Assembly: GCA_965263205.1 (NCBI GenBank)
Contig: CBDHHF010000005.1
Location: 62,001-126,000, forward strand
Length of the DNA stretch: 64,000 bases
Source: JBCCIM01 sp965263205
Lineage (GTDB): Bacteria; Bacteroidota; Rhodothermia; Rhodothermales; JAHQVL01
Reading direction: 5' to 3'
The notes beneath the pieces are model-generated. The model was not told the DNA's origin. It saw only the letters and a list, made by a program, of their open reading frames with translations, and did no database searches. Both the position numbers and the translations under genes were made by a program. Of the stretch, positions 33,469 through 42,764 are shown one piece after another (the first letter of the stretch is position 1; every line of letters begins with the position of its first letter).

Positions 33469-34872
33469 ATGCCCGACGTGCATGATCAAGTGGCCCCGAA
33501 CGGAACAGCAGCGCAGATGCACCATGCCACCCCGTCAGATTGGACGCCCGATTCTTGGCGGTCCAAAAAGGCATTACACCAGCCTGTATACCCTGATCAG
33601 GCTGAACTTGATGCAACCCTACGGCAGCTTTCGGGCCTGACGCCATTGGTGACGTCCTGGGAAATCCAGTCGCTCCGCAAACAACTTGGCGAAGCTGCCC
33701 TCGGCAAACGCTTTTTATTGCAAGGTGGCGACTGTGCGGAGAGTTTTAATGAATGCAGTTCAGATATTATCACGCGCCGGCTCAAGGTCATTTTGCAGAT
33801 GAGCCTGGTGCTCATTTATGGCCTCAAGCTACCTGTTGTGCGCGTTGGTCGTTTTGCCGGTCAGTATGCAAAGCCACGGTCGGCCGATGAAGAGACCGTC
33901 GGCGGTGTTACGCTGCCTACGTATAAAGGGGACATGATCAATGGCCTGGGCTTCACCCCCGATGAGCGCACGCCATCACCGCAGCGCCTGCTGATGGCAC
34001 ATAGCCGCTCTGCCATGACACTGAATTTTGTGCGCGCCCTTGTTGATGGTGGTTTTGCTGATCTGCACAACCCGGAGTACTGGGATCTCGACTTTGTACA
34101 ACACTCTTCCCGTGCTGCTGAGTATCGGTCGATTGTAGATTACATCAGCGAAGCTGTCAGCTTTATGAAGGCATTTGGTGATGTTTCAGATACACCGTTT
34201 AGCCGCACCAACTTCTACACGAGTCACGAAGCGCTCTTTCTGCCGTACGAGGAGTCACAAACGCGGGCCGTACCTCACAATCCGGGTACCTTTAATTTAT
34301 CAACCCATATGCCCTGGATTGGTATGCGGACGGCTTTTCCTGAGAGCGCGCACATCGAGTACATGCGCGGCATTGCCAACCCGATTGGGATGAAAGTAGG
34401 GCCTGGTTTGGCTCCGAAAGATTTGATTCAGTTGATCGACATTTTAAATCCGAAAAACGATCCGGGCCGGCTTACGCTGATTGCACGCTTTGGACACAAC
34501 AACATCGAGGATCACTTGCCTCCGATGGTTGAGGCTGTTAAAAAAGCCAACAAAGTCGTGCTGTGGTCCTGCGATCCGATGCATGGCAATACGATCAAAA
34601 CGGAAAAAGGCATCAAGACGCGGCCGTTTGAGAATATCCTGTCGGAGCTTGAGCAGTCACTGGACATCCATGCCAAGCTTGGCTCACACCTCGGTGGTGT
34701 ACACTTTGAGATGACTGGTGAAGACGTAACCGAATGCACCGGCGGTGCCCGCGGCCTCGCCGACGCTGATCTCGAACGTGCCTATACCTCCCAGGTTGAT
34801 CCACGCCTTAACGCCGAGCAAGCGCTAGAGATTGCGATGAGCATCGTGCGCAAGTGGCGCAAGATGGGGTAG
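33469..34872 (+). CDS. Class II 3-deoxy-7-phosphoheptulonate (DAHP) synthase
   Basis: A 467-residue class II (plant/Mycobacterium AroG-like) enzyme that joins PEP and erythrose-4-phosphate as the first step of the shikimate pathway. Features: LLQGGDCAESFNECSSDIITRRLKVILQMSLVL, GRFAGQYAKPRS, LPYEESQTRAVPHNPGTFNLSTHMPWIGMRT, IANPIGMKVGPG, WSCDPMHGNTI and HFEMTGEDVTECTGGA (metal-binding residues). Length is normal. It stands alone between the divergent two-component system and a repeat region. No other aromatic amino-acid gene is nearby, and it has no link to the aromatic degradation island. Confidence 0.94.
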   Translation: MPDVHDQVAPNGTAAQMHHATPSDWTPDSWRSKKALHQPVYPDQAELDATLRQLSGLTPLVTSWEIQSLRKQLGEAALGKRFLLQGGDCAESFNECSSDIITRRLKVILQMSLVLIYGLKLPVVRVGRFAGQYAKPRSADEETVGGVTLPTYKGDMINGLGFTPDERTPSPQRLLMAHSRSAMTLNFVRALVDGGFADLHNPEYWDLDFVQHSSRAAEYRSIVDYISEAVSFMKAFGDVSDTPFSRTNFYTSHEALFLPYEESQTRAVPHNPGTFNLSTHMPWIGMRTAFPESAHIEYMRGIANPIGMKVGPGLAPKDLIQLIDILNPKNDPGRLTLIARFGHNNIEDHLPPMVEAVKKANKVVLWSCDPMHGNTIKTEKGIKTRPFENILSELEQSLDIHAKLGSHLGGVHFEMTGEDVTECTGGARGLADADLERAYTSQVDPRLNAEQALEIAMSIVRKWRKMG

Positions 34873-35272
34873 ACTGGTTTAAGGTTGCTGGTTAAAGGTT
34901 AAAGGTGATTGGAGTGAGGAATTGCGACCTTCCCCCAAGTCATACAGGACCCAGGCTGCTTAATTCGGTCACAGCGATAATGCACAGCAGATAGCTTACC
35001 CAGATTCTTCGCAGGCTCAGAATGACAGGGATATGGCATAGTGCTATTCTGATAGAGATCCTTCGCGTGGCTCAGGGTGACGGGAATGAAGCACCACGCC
35101 ACTCCTGATCCACTTCGAAATTCAACATTCCTTGCTCGATATTCGTTATTCGAGGGGCTACAAGCCCCGAAGAGATCCTTCGCCTAGCTCAGGATGGCAC
35201 GGATGCAGCATGGTGCCAACCCTGACACTCGAAAATCGGCATTCGACAATCGACAATCAACACTCGGCACTC
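34873..35272. repeat. Intergenic region with REP-like hairpins
   Basis: 400 bases after DAHP synthase without a gene. A TTAAGGTTGCTGGTTAAAGG tail-type string is at 34879-34904. ATCCTTCG...CTCAGGGTGAC and ATCCTTCG...CTCAGGATGGC elements lie near 35058-35083 and 35173-35198. ATTCG-type short repeats run near 35118-35155 and 35228-35265. Confidence 0.6.
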
Positions 35273-36367
35273 CTACACAATCTCAGCCCGGAACGCATCA
35301 TCTGCCTTGACCGATTGGCAGAAGGCGGTTAGGAGTTTAATTACCGACTCGATATCAGCCTGGTCTACCATTTCTACTGTAGAGTGCATGTAGCGCATGG
35401 GCAAGGAGACGAGAGCGCTCGGGACGCCGGCTCGTGAGACAAACACATCGTCGGTGTCTGTGCCTGTGAAACGCGAAGAAGCTTCGTGTTGGATGTTGAT
35501 TTTTTGCTTGGCCGCTACATCCATCAATCGTTTTACCACAGCCGGATGGTTTGCAGTGCCGTGCGTCAAGCTTGGGCCGTTGCCTAATTTCACATCGCCG
35601 TGTTTGCTTGTTGAAATGCCGGGCGAGTCGGTGGCGTGGGTTACATCTAGCACCACGGCAACCGTAGGCTCGAGGCGATAGGTCACCATACGGGCGCCAT
35701 TTCCTCCAATTTCTTCCTGCACGGCATTCACAGCGTAGACGCTCGCCGGCAACTTTTTACGCGACTTTTTGCGCGCCGCTGCGAGCCGCGACATAACCTG
35801 GGCGATAATATATCCTCCAATGCGGTTATCAAGTGCCCGGCCTACAAGCCGGTTTTTGCCAACCTCTTGCGCAGATTCAGCAAAGACAGCCGGGTGCCCG
35901 ACGCGGATCCCCATCTTTTCGACAGCAGCCTTGTCTTTAGCGCCTATATCAATAAAGACATCTTCCCATTTGGGGATTTTTGTATCGGTTGCTTCCCGTA
36001 AATGGATGGCCGTGTTACCAATAACGCCTTTCACCTCGCCGGCATCACCCAGAATACGGACAATCCGTCCCCGCACAATCGCCCGGTCTGAACCCCCAAT
36101 CCGCGTAACACGCAAATACCCATTTTCACCGATGTAACTGACCATAAAGCCGATTTCATCTGCATGCGCTTCCAGCATAATGCGAGGCCCTTTCGTTTTC
36201 GCGGAGCCTTCCAGCACTCCCCAAGTATTACCATAGTGATCGTTATCCACCAGATCCACAAATGAGCGAACATAGCCGGCCCATTTTCGTTGGCCTTCTG
36301 CTTCAAACCCGGAAGGGCTAGGGGTATCAAGTAGGTCCAATAAGAATTGTTTATCGCTCTTTTTCAT
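35273..36367 (-). CDS. M42 family metallopeptidase (glutamyl aminopeptidase / TET-like)
   Basis: 364 residues. The two-metal site can be read: His and Asp in LEAHADEIGFM, Asp in RALDNRIGGY, the catalytic and metal Glu pair in VQEEIGGNG, an Asp in LDVTHATDSPG and the late His in MRYMHSTVEM. M42 enzymes are cytoplasmic aminopeptidases that form large tetrahedral shells and finish protein turnover. Length is normal. It stands alone, divergent from the PIG-L gene. Confidence 0.93.
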   Translation of the reverse strand: MKKSDKQFLLDLLDTPSPSGFEAEGQRKWAGYVRSFVDLVDNDHYGNTWGVLEGSAKTKGPRIMLEAHADEIGFMVSYIGENGYLRVTRIGGSDRAIVRGRIVRILGDAGEVKGVIGNTAIHLREATDTKIPKWEDVFIDIGAKDKAAVEKMGIRVGHPAVFAESAQEVGKNRLVGRALDNRIGGYIIAQVMSRLAAARKKSRKKLPASVYAVNAVQEEIGGNGARMVTYRLEPTVAVVLDVTHATDSPGISTSKHGDVKLGNGPSLTHGTANHPAVVKRLMDVAAKQKINIQHEASSRFTGTDTDDVFVSRAGVPSALVSLPMRYMHSTVEMVDQADIESVIKLLTAFCQSVKADDAFRAEIV

Positions 36368-36494
36368 TACACCAGTAATTTTTTCGATTACACCGCAACG
36401 GACTCTAAAGAGGCTGTTTTTTTAGACATGGCATCTTTAGTTGTAGGTCAGTAAGAACGTACCCTCTGTTATCCGCTTTCAGAAATAGATTACA

Positions 36495-38741
36495 ATGAAG
36501 TGCTCTCTTAATTCATTAAGCCTCGTATTGTTCATCGCATTGTTCGGGATGGCGCAGCCGGCGCAAAGCCAGGAAGCTGCTCCCCTCGTTGTCATGAACC
36601 TTGCAGCACACCCCGACGATGAAGATGGCCGCACCCTGACCTATTACCGGCGTGCTAAAAATGCGATTGCATACAGCGTAATCTATACGCGAGGTGAAGG
36701 TGGGCAAAACGAAATTGGCCCAGAACTCTACGAGGACCTCGGCGCCATCCGGACCGACGAAACGGAGCGCGCCGCTCGCATCCTGGGTACGCAAACCTAT
36801 TTCTTGAACTTCAAAGACTTCGGGTATTCCAAAAAAGCCAGCGAAGCTTTTGCATTCTGGGGCGGTGAAGACCAGGTAACTGCCCGACTGGTCTACCTCA
36901 TCAGGAAGCTCAAACCCGATGTACTGTTTACGAACCATGACACCCTAACCGTTGGGCCGCGCGTACAGCACGGTCAGCATCAGGCGGTGGGGCTCTCTGC
37001 CTATAACGCATTTACGTTAGCCTCTGATGCATCTTATCATCCAGAGCAGCTCGAAGAACCGGGTGTTGATTTGTGGCAACCCAAACGGCTTTTTCTCCGT
37101 CGCTGGCGTGGGGGGCAAGAGCAACACGACGCGGTTGTCCCGGTGACGGCTATCGATGAAGACGCCGGCAAAACCTATAGCAAAATTGCAACGGAGGCCC
37201 TTGCTGAACACGCGTCGCAAGGGATGGGCATGTTTGCCACGTTCCGTCGGATGCAAGACAACACCTACTTCTCCCTACTACACTCAGCCACCGACGCGCC
37301 GCTTGATTCAACCGACCTTGCCGGCAACCTGGCACCAAACACAGCAGCTAAACCCGACGTTCGGTACTGGCTCGACTCCCAGCGCCTGCCCAAACCACCC
37401 GAGGGTTTTTTGCTACCCAACGATGAAGTTGTTGTGGCCGGCCAAACGCTCAAAGTGCGCGCTGATGCATCAATGTTTGATGTCCCGGTAAACATCACCC
37501 TGAGTGGTCCTATTGATACCACAATTGCGGTAACGGGCAATGCGTATGTCGAAACAGAAGTGCGCGTGGTAGCCCATGCCAAAGCTTCTATCCCCAAACC
37601 CGTCTATCAATACAATCGCTACCTCAGCAGCCCCCCCGTGGTGTATGCCGTTAGCGATGCTGCAACGGGTGAATTGCTTGCAGCCGACTACTTCCGCCTG
37701 GAAGTCGCCCCGCAGGTTGTGCTCACAACCATTCAAGACGTTATTCGACTCAAACCGGGCGCGAATAAAGTCGACGTACTGCTGTCACAGTTTGACCCTG
37801 AAGCAGACCTTTTGAACGTCCAGTTGGCTGTGACCCGCGATGCGAACCGTGATGTTGTTTACCAAAAGCCGTATACCTTCTCTTTTGAAGAATCGACGAT
37901 TCTAGCCGAGAAGCTATCGTTTAACCTGCCGGCTGATATTGAAGATGGTAACTACACCATTTCCATCACAGGGCTGGCGGAAGACGCAATTACCGAAGTA
38001 CAGCCGGCTACCGCGTTTATTGCCGGGCGCATATTCTCGGTTAACGTTGCAGAAGGCTTAAAAGTAGGCGTCATCGAAAGCTACGACAATACGCTGGCCC
38101 AGGCACTGGGTGAACTCGAAGTCGATTATGTATTACTCGACTCAATGGCACTCGCCAACAACCAGTTGAGCGACTTGCATACCATTTTGGTCGATATTCG
38201 CGCTTACCTCGTTCGGGAGGACCTGCGCACCTACAACCAGCGCTTGCTCGACTGGACTGAACAGGGGGGGCAGTTGGTTGTGAACTATCAGAAAATGTTC
38301 GAATGGAATGCAGGCTTTCCTGATCCGTTTAATCGGGAAGTCGAAAACCTCGGCAATTTCCCACCCTACCCCCTCGTATTGAGCAGGGATCGCGTTACAA
38401 CAGAGGACTCCCCCGTATCCGTGCTTGAGCCGAGCTTACCGCTGTTTCACCAACCTAATGTGATCGATGCGTCGCTGTGGGATGGATGGGTACAGGAACG
38501 CGGCCTCTACTTCCCTGGCGAATATGATGCGCAATATACCGAGCTGTTTGAGATGAATGACCCGGGGGAAGGGCCGCTGCGCAGTTCAACGTTGGTAGCC
38601 CCCTACGGCGCCGGCACCTACATGTACACAGCGCTCGGCTGGTATCGACAGTTGAAAGTGTACCACCCGGGCGTCTATGCTTTCTTCGCCAACCTGATCA
38701 GCCAACCGCTTATTGAGGCGCAGCAAGAAGAATCGCCATGA
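36495..38741 (+). CDS. Secreted PIG-L family deacetylase with C-terminal extension
   Basis: 748 residues with a signal peptide (MKCSLNSLSLVLFIALFGMAQPAQSQ). Residues about 30-230 are the PIG-L/LmbE deacetylase domain, with zinc motif AHPDDE at 38-43, RGEGGQNEIG, RTDETERAARILG and the distal HGQHQAVG. Long beta-rich segments follow (about 300-520), then a region resembling a glutamine-amidotransferase-like fold (LKVGVIESYDNTLAQALGELEVDYVLLDS). The domain removes N-acetyl groups from sugars or glycoconjugates; the substrate is unknown. It should be exported to the periplasm. Confidence 0.85.
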   Translation: MKCSLNSLSLVLFIALFGMAQPAQSQEAAPLVVMNLAAHPDDEDGRTLTYYRRAKNAIAYSVIYTRGEGGQNEIGPELYEDLGAIRTDETERAARILGTQTYFLNFKDFGYSKKASEAFAFWGGEDQVTARLVYLIRKLKPDVLFTNHDTLTVGPRVQHGQHQAVGLSAYNAFTLASDASYHPEQLEEPGVDLWQPKRLFLRRWRGGQEQHDAVVPVTAIDEDAGKTYSKIATEALAEHASQGMGMFATFRRMQDNTYFSLLHSATDAPLDSTDLAGNLAPNTAAKPDVRYWLDSQRLPKPPEGFLLPNDEVVVAGQTLKVRADASMFDVPVNITLSGPIDTTIAVTGNAYVETEVRVVAHAKASIPKPVYQYNRYLSSPPVVYAVSDAATGELLAADYFRLEVAPQVVLTTIQDVIRLKPGANKVDVLLSQFDPEADLLNVQLAVTRDANRDVVYQKPYTFSFEESTILAEKLSFNLPADIEDGNYTISITGLAEDAITEVQPATAFIAGRIFSVNVAEGLKVGVIESYDNTLAQALGELEVDYVLLDSMALANNQLSDLHTILVDIRAYLVREDLRTYNQRLLDWTEQGGQLVVNYQKMFEWNAGFPDPFNREVENLGNFPPYPLVLSRDRVTTEDSPVSVLEPSLPLFHQPNVIDASLWDGWVQERGLYFPGEYDAQYTELFEMNDPGEGPLRSSTLVAPYGAGTYMYTALGWYRQLKVYHPGVYAFFANLISQPLIEAQQEESP

Positions 38742-38896
38742 CGGCGAGGTAATTTCGTGCTTCCTCCCTCGTCATGCCCAACTTGATTGGGCATCCACCG
38801 GCAAACTGAACGCGTCGACACTTTAATCTACCACCGATTGCTATTCCTGTGGATCCTCAGTCAAGCTGAGGATGACGGGATGCTAAAACGCAATCC
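38742..38896. repeat. Two REP-like hairpins between convergent genes
   Basis: TGCCCAA-CTTGA-TTGGGCA (about 38776-38794) and ATCCTCAG...CTGAGGAT (about 38854-38874) are strong stem-loops of the same general classes seen at 24339 and throughout the intergenic repeats. They sit between the PIG-L stop and the convergent lipoprotein gene and may help end transcription from both sides. Confidence 0.6.
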
Positions 38897-39205
38897 CTAG
38901 AGCTTCTGTATCTCCAGAATCTCGATGGTCTTCCCCCACATCTTGGTGCTCATGATGTCGTTCCGGCTTTTCATGGTAAACATGATGCGCAAACCGTCTT
39001 CTTTGTACTCTTCAGCCAGATTAATCGGCAGATAACTATCGCCGGCGTCGCTTTCAATGCCGTAAAATCCACCTTCCAATTCGATGTAGCGCACGGTCGC
39101 TTCGATGCCATTTTCCATTTCAGGCATCGCAGGTGCTTCGGGCTTCGATGATTTGCAGCCGGCTGCCGCGATACCAAATAGCAAGAACAGTATGAATAAT
39201 CGCAT
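38897..39205 (-). CDS. Small lipoprotein of unknown function
   Basis: 102 residues. The N-terminus MRLFILFLLFGIAAAGC is a lipoprotein signal with Cys17. The rest is a short beta-rich domain (GIEATVRYIELEGGFYGIESDAGDSYLPINLAEEYKEDGLRIMFTM) like small secreted OB-type or DUF domains in Bacteroidota. It starts 6 bp after mnmA on the same strand, so it is probably co-transcribed, although a functional link is unlikely. Confidence 0.75.
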   Translation of the reverse strand: MRLFILFLLFGIAAAGCKSSKPEAPAMPEMENGIEATVRYIELEGGFYGIESDAGDSYLPINLAEEYKEDGLRIMFTMKSRNDIMSTKMWGKTIEILEIQKL

Positions 39206-39211
39206 GGCGCT

Positions 39212-40348
39212 TTAAGGTTGTGATTTAGCTGTTGCGGGCTCACCTACTGTTTGAATCCAGCCGCCGGCAAGCACATCTTCGCCGTCGTATAATACCAGCG
39301 ATTGCCCCGGCGTAATGGCTTTGCGCGATTCAGCAAACGCTACCGTCAACTCGTCATCGCCCGACTCCCATACCAGACACGGACCTCCAGCATCTTTGTA
39401 GCGCACTTTCGCCACCGCCGGCATTTCTTCTGGTATCGACGCGTATTTGATCATATTGAGCTGCTTCGCCGTGAGCGTCTGCTGCATCAAGTCTTCTTTA
39501 CGACCAATCGTAATCGTGTTGGTGTCCGCATTGATGTGTGTCACATATGCCGGATAGCCAAGCGCAAGTCCAAGACCATGGCGCTGACCTATGGTATAGA
39601 ATGGATAGCCTTCATGCTGCCCGATTACAGTACCATCGGTTGCTACAAAGTTGCCGCCACTCACCTGCTCTTTCAAACCAGGGACGCGGTCTTTGAGGAA
39701 TCGCCGGTAGTCATTATCGGGGACGAAGCAGATTTCGTACGAATCGGGCTTATCAGCTACCCGAAGCAACTCATAATCAGCAGCCATTTGCCGGATCGCC
39801 GGCTTGGTGTACTCGCCCAACGGGAAAATAGAACGGGCAAGGTGATGCTGCGGCAAGCCCCAAAGTGCGTAGCTCTGGTCTTTGTTGTTGTCCAGGCCTT
39901 TCATCAACACGTGCCGGTTCAACTGCTCATCGTGCCGCAAACGCGCATAATGCCCCGTCGCGATGAACTCACAATCGAGATCATCTGCACGCTTCAATAG
40001 CGCAGACCATTTGATGTGGGTATTGCAGAGCACACACGGGTTGGGCGTGCGGCCGGCGAGGTATTCACTGGTGAACTTTTCAATCACCCAATCCCCAAAT
40101 TCCTCGCGGATATCCACAATGAAATGGGTAAAATCGTGTTTGAGCGCGATGGAGCGGGCATCGTTCATCGATTCCAGGGTACAACACCCCACTTCTTTCC
40201 CGCTTTTACGGCCCCCACTCGACTGGTAATCCCACGTTTTCATCGTGATACCAATCACCTCGTATCCCTGCTCGCGCAGTAGCACAGCAGCGACGGAAGA
40301 ATCGACGCCTCCGCTCATTGCAACAAGAACACGTCCTTTAGCACTCAT
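39212..40348 (-). CDS. mnmA: tRNA-specific 2-thiouridylase
   Basis: 378 residues. It adds sulfur to U34 of Lys, Glu and Gln tRNAs. The PP-loop AMSGGVDSSVAAVLL is near residues 10-24. The catalytic Cys pair lies in NPCVLCNTHIKW and SYEICFVPDNDYRRFL, and FYTIGQRHGLGLALG leads into the C-terminal beta-barrel. Length is normal. The sulfur donor may involve the rhodanese encoded divergently at 40440, although that protein appears exported. Confidence 0.95.
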   Translation of the reverse strand: MSAKGRVLVAMSGGVDSSVAAVLLREQGYEVIGITMKTWDYQSSGGRKSGKEVGCCTLESMNDARSIALKHDFTHFIVDIREEFGDWVIEKFTSEYLAGRTPNPCVLCNTHIKWSALLKRADDLDCEFIATGHYARLRHDEQLNRHVLMKGLDNNKDQSYALWGLPQHHLARSIFPLGEYTKPAIRQMAADYELLRVADKPDSYEICFVPDNDYRRFLKDRVPGLKEQVSGGNFVATDGTVIGQHEGYPFYTIGQRHGLGLALGYPAYVTHINADTNTITIGRKEDLMQQTLTAKQLNMIKYASIPEEMPAVAKVRYKDAGGPCLVWESGDDELTVAFAESRKAITPGQSLVLYDGEDVLAGGWIQTVGEPATAKSQP

Positions 40349-40439
40349 AGGTATTCACTATTGTTTGATTGGATGTCCCTTGAACGGAATCGCGATTTGA
40401 GCGTTCCGTAGGTATCTATCCTATAAATCTTTTATACCC

Positions 40440-40967
40440 ATGGCCAAGTTACTTTGCACATCCATCGCTGTTGTCCTGATGTCTTTTTCGTTCATTCAAT
40501 CGGGGTATAGCCAGGAAATGGCATGGTCCCAGATTTTACAAGATGTCCGTAAACAACACCCAGATGTTGTGCAGCTTTCAACCGACTCACTCGCACAATG
40601 GTTGGCAACACCCGATGCTACACAACCTTTGCTTATCGATATTCGTGAGAAAAAGGAGTATGAAGTAAGCCACCTGGCCGGCGCGATGCACATGGATCCC
40701 GATACACGTAGATTCAAAGCACTCAAAGGGGTAGATAAAGACACGCCGATTGTGGTCTACTGCTCGGTGGGCTATCGTTCATCCAAAATGGCCGAGAAGC
40801 TTGAAAAAGCCGGCTTTTCCAACGTCGCCAACCTGGAAGGATCTATTTTTACCTGGGCCAACGAAGGCCACCCGGTGATGCGCGGCGAAGAGGAAGTGAA
40901 GGCCGTGCACCCATACAACCGCGTTTGGGGCATGCTGCTCAAAAAGGAACTCCGCAGTTTCGATTAG
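40440..40967 (+). CDS. Exported rhodanese-like protein
   Basis: 175 residues with an N-terminal signal-like sequence (MAKLLCTSIAVVLMSFSFIQSGYSQ) and one rhodanese domain: LLIDIREKKEYEVSHLAGAMHM and the active-site loop YCSVGYRS with Cys108, then KLEKAGFSNVANLEGSIFTWANEGHPV. It probably acts in the periplasm as a sulfurtransferase or sulfide/thiosulfate handler. It is divergent from mnmA with a 91-bp shared promoter region. Confidence 0.85.
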   Translation: MAKLLCTSIAVVLMSFSFIQSGYSQEMAWSQILQDVRKQHPDVVQLSTDSLAQWLATPDATQPLLIDIREKKEYEVSHLAGAMHMDPDTRRFKALKGVDKDTPIVVYCSVGYRSSKMAEKLEKAGFSNVANLEGSIFTWANEGHPVMRGEEEVKAVHPYNRVWGMLLKKELRSFD

Positions 40968-41150
40968 GCGCACACCAGGGCGCGTAGACAATTAGCCTCC
41001 CATAACCCGTTTTTCTTGTAAACGCTAATCTTTCCTGTCTCTGTAACCCGTCAACAAAGGGACGAGGTGCTATAGGGCTTCAATGAGGCGCTGTTTTTGC
41101 GCACAGAGGAGTACATAGCATCAACACCCCTGGTTTGGGTAGACTCTACA

Positions 41151-42719
41151 ATGGCTAAATTTATCCTACTTTTTTGCATGGCCTGGCTTGCCGTGCCTAC
41201 GTCTTTATTGGCTGACGATACGTTCTACGTCAGCACTTCGGGCAACAACAGCAATCCCGGCACCGCTGCACAACCCTGGCGCAACATCACCTTTGCCGTC
41301 ACCAAGGTCTCCCCGGGTGATACTGTATTTGTCGACGACGGTGTCTATCGAGAAAAAGTGATTATCACCCGCTCAGGTACACCTGACAAGTACATCGTGC
41401 TCAAATCCATTAACAAGTGGGGTGCGAAGGTTGAAGTGGCTGAATCAGGCCAAACGGATGGTATCAAGATCGCAGCCAACTACATCACAGTGGACGGTTT
41501 TGAAATCTATGATCCCAACCTCAACACGTCGAGCCATGGAAACTGCATAACGGTTTGGGAGAACCACCACGTCAATATTCTGAATAACAGGCTGCACGAC
41601 TGTGGTGGGGCCGGCATCCAGCTAGGGCGTTTCGACTATGTGTTGGTCGAAAACAACGTGGTCTACAACAACGCAAAATACAACCCGGTGCAATCCAGTG
41701 GCATTGGTATGTTTCAGGCGCGTGCTTTTGATGATGCGCCGGGCTACCACATTATCATCAGAAACAACCGCAGCTACAACAACATCAACATCGTGTTGTC
41801 AGGCCGGCCCATTGGCACCAGCGATGGCAACGGTATCATCGTTGACAACTTCCAGAATGAGGGTTCTACCAACGTAAATTACCCGCACCGCACGCTAATC
41901 GAAAACAACCTCAGTTACAACAACGGCGGCAAAGGGCTTCATCTCTTCAAAAGTGATTTTGTAGATGTTTTCAATAACACGGTGTACCACAACAACACCG
42001 ACACGCAAAACACAGGTACGTGGCGAGCTGAGTTGAGCCTTGTGTATTCGAAGGACACCGTCTGGCGCAACAACATTGGCGTTGCCAACCCTGGCGCAGG
42101 CATTTTAGCCTGGAATCGGGGGATTTTGATTGCGCGCTCTGAAGACATGGTGTGGGAAAACAACATCTCATACGGGGGCGCTGCCGGCGACATTTCCGTA
42201 AACTTTAGCGGTACCTCGGTCACTGAAGCAGATCTTGCCAACAACCTGCTTGGTGTTGATCCCCTGTTCCGCAATCCCGGCGATGCCGATTTCAGTTTGC
42301 GTCAGAACAGCCCGGCCATCGATGCGGGTAGCGATCAGATTGTATCGTTCTGCGATATCAACTACAACGCCCGCGAAGCCGGCCAGGTGGATATCGGTGC
42401 CTTTGAACGCGACGGTGCTTCTGCTACAGGCAACGATGATAAAGGCATGCCCAATGCCGACGAAGTAGCTACCTCCAGCTATCCCAACCCGTTCAGCAAT
42501 CGCACAGAGATCACCTACGCGACATCCAGGCCTGACGTAGTTCGCATTGACGTATACGACAGCCTTGGGCGCCACATCAGAACCCTTGTAGATGCTGCGC
42601 AGCCTGCCGGCAATCATACGGTCGCGTTCGATGGGACCGGGTTACCCAACGGTATGTACTACTACCGCATTGTTACACCGCTTGCCGTGCAGACGCACGC
42701 CATGGTACTTGCCAGATAG
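41151..42719 (+). CDS. Secreted right-handed beta-helix protein with T9SS sorting domain
   Basis: About 522 residues from ATG 41151, which begins a signal peptide (MAKFILLFCMAWLAVPTSLLA). The N-terminal DTFYVSTSGNNSNPGTAAQPWRNI and the many N-rich rungs (VENNVVYNN, IRNNRSYNN, IENNLSYNN, FNNTVYHNN) define a parallel beta-helix of the pectate-lyase/DUF1565 type, which may bind or cleave polysaccharide. The last roughly 80 residues (SSYPNPFSNRTEITYATS...YDSLGRHIRTLVD...PNGMYYYRI) are a type IX secretion sorting domain. The product should therefore be exported by T9SS and attached to or released from the surface. Confidence 0.9.
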   Translation: MAKFILLFCMAWLAVPTSLLADDTFYVSTSGNNSNPGTAAQPWRNITFAVTKVSPGDTVFVDDGVYREKVIITRSGTPDKYIVLKSINKWGAKVEVAESGQTDGIKIAANYITVDGFEIYDPNLNTSSHGNCITVWENHHVNILNNRLHDCGGAGIQLGRFDYVLVENNVVYNNAKYNPVQSSGIGMFQARAFDDAPGYHIIIRNNRSYNNINIVLSGRPIGTSDGNGIIVDNFQNEGSTNVNYPHRTLIENNLSYNNGGKGLHLFKSDFVDVFNNTVYHNNTDTQNTGTWRAELSLVYSKDTVWRNNIGVANPGAGILAWNRGILIARSEDMVWENNISYGGAAGDISVNFSGTSVTEADLANNLLGVDPLFRNPGDADFSLRQNSPAIDAGSDQIVSFCDINYNAREAGQVDIGAFERDGASATGNDDKGMPNADEVATSSYPNPFSNRTEITYATSRPDVVRIDVYDSLGRHIRTLVDAAQPAGNHTVAFDGTGLPNGMYYYRIVTPLAVQTHAMVLAR

Positions 42720-42764
42720 CGTGCTTTTGGTTTATAGGGTTTGATGTGTTGATCTTTGCCGGTT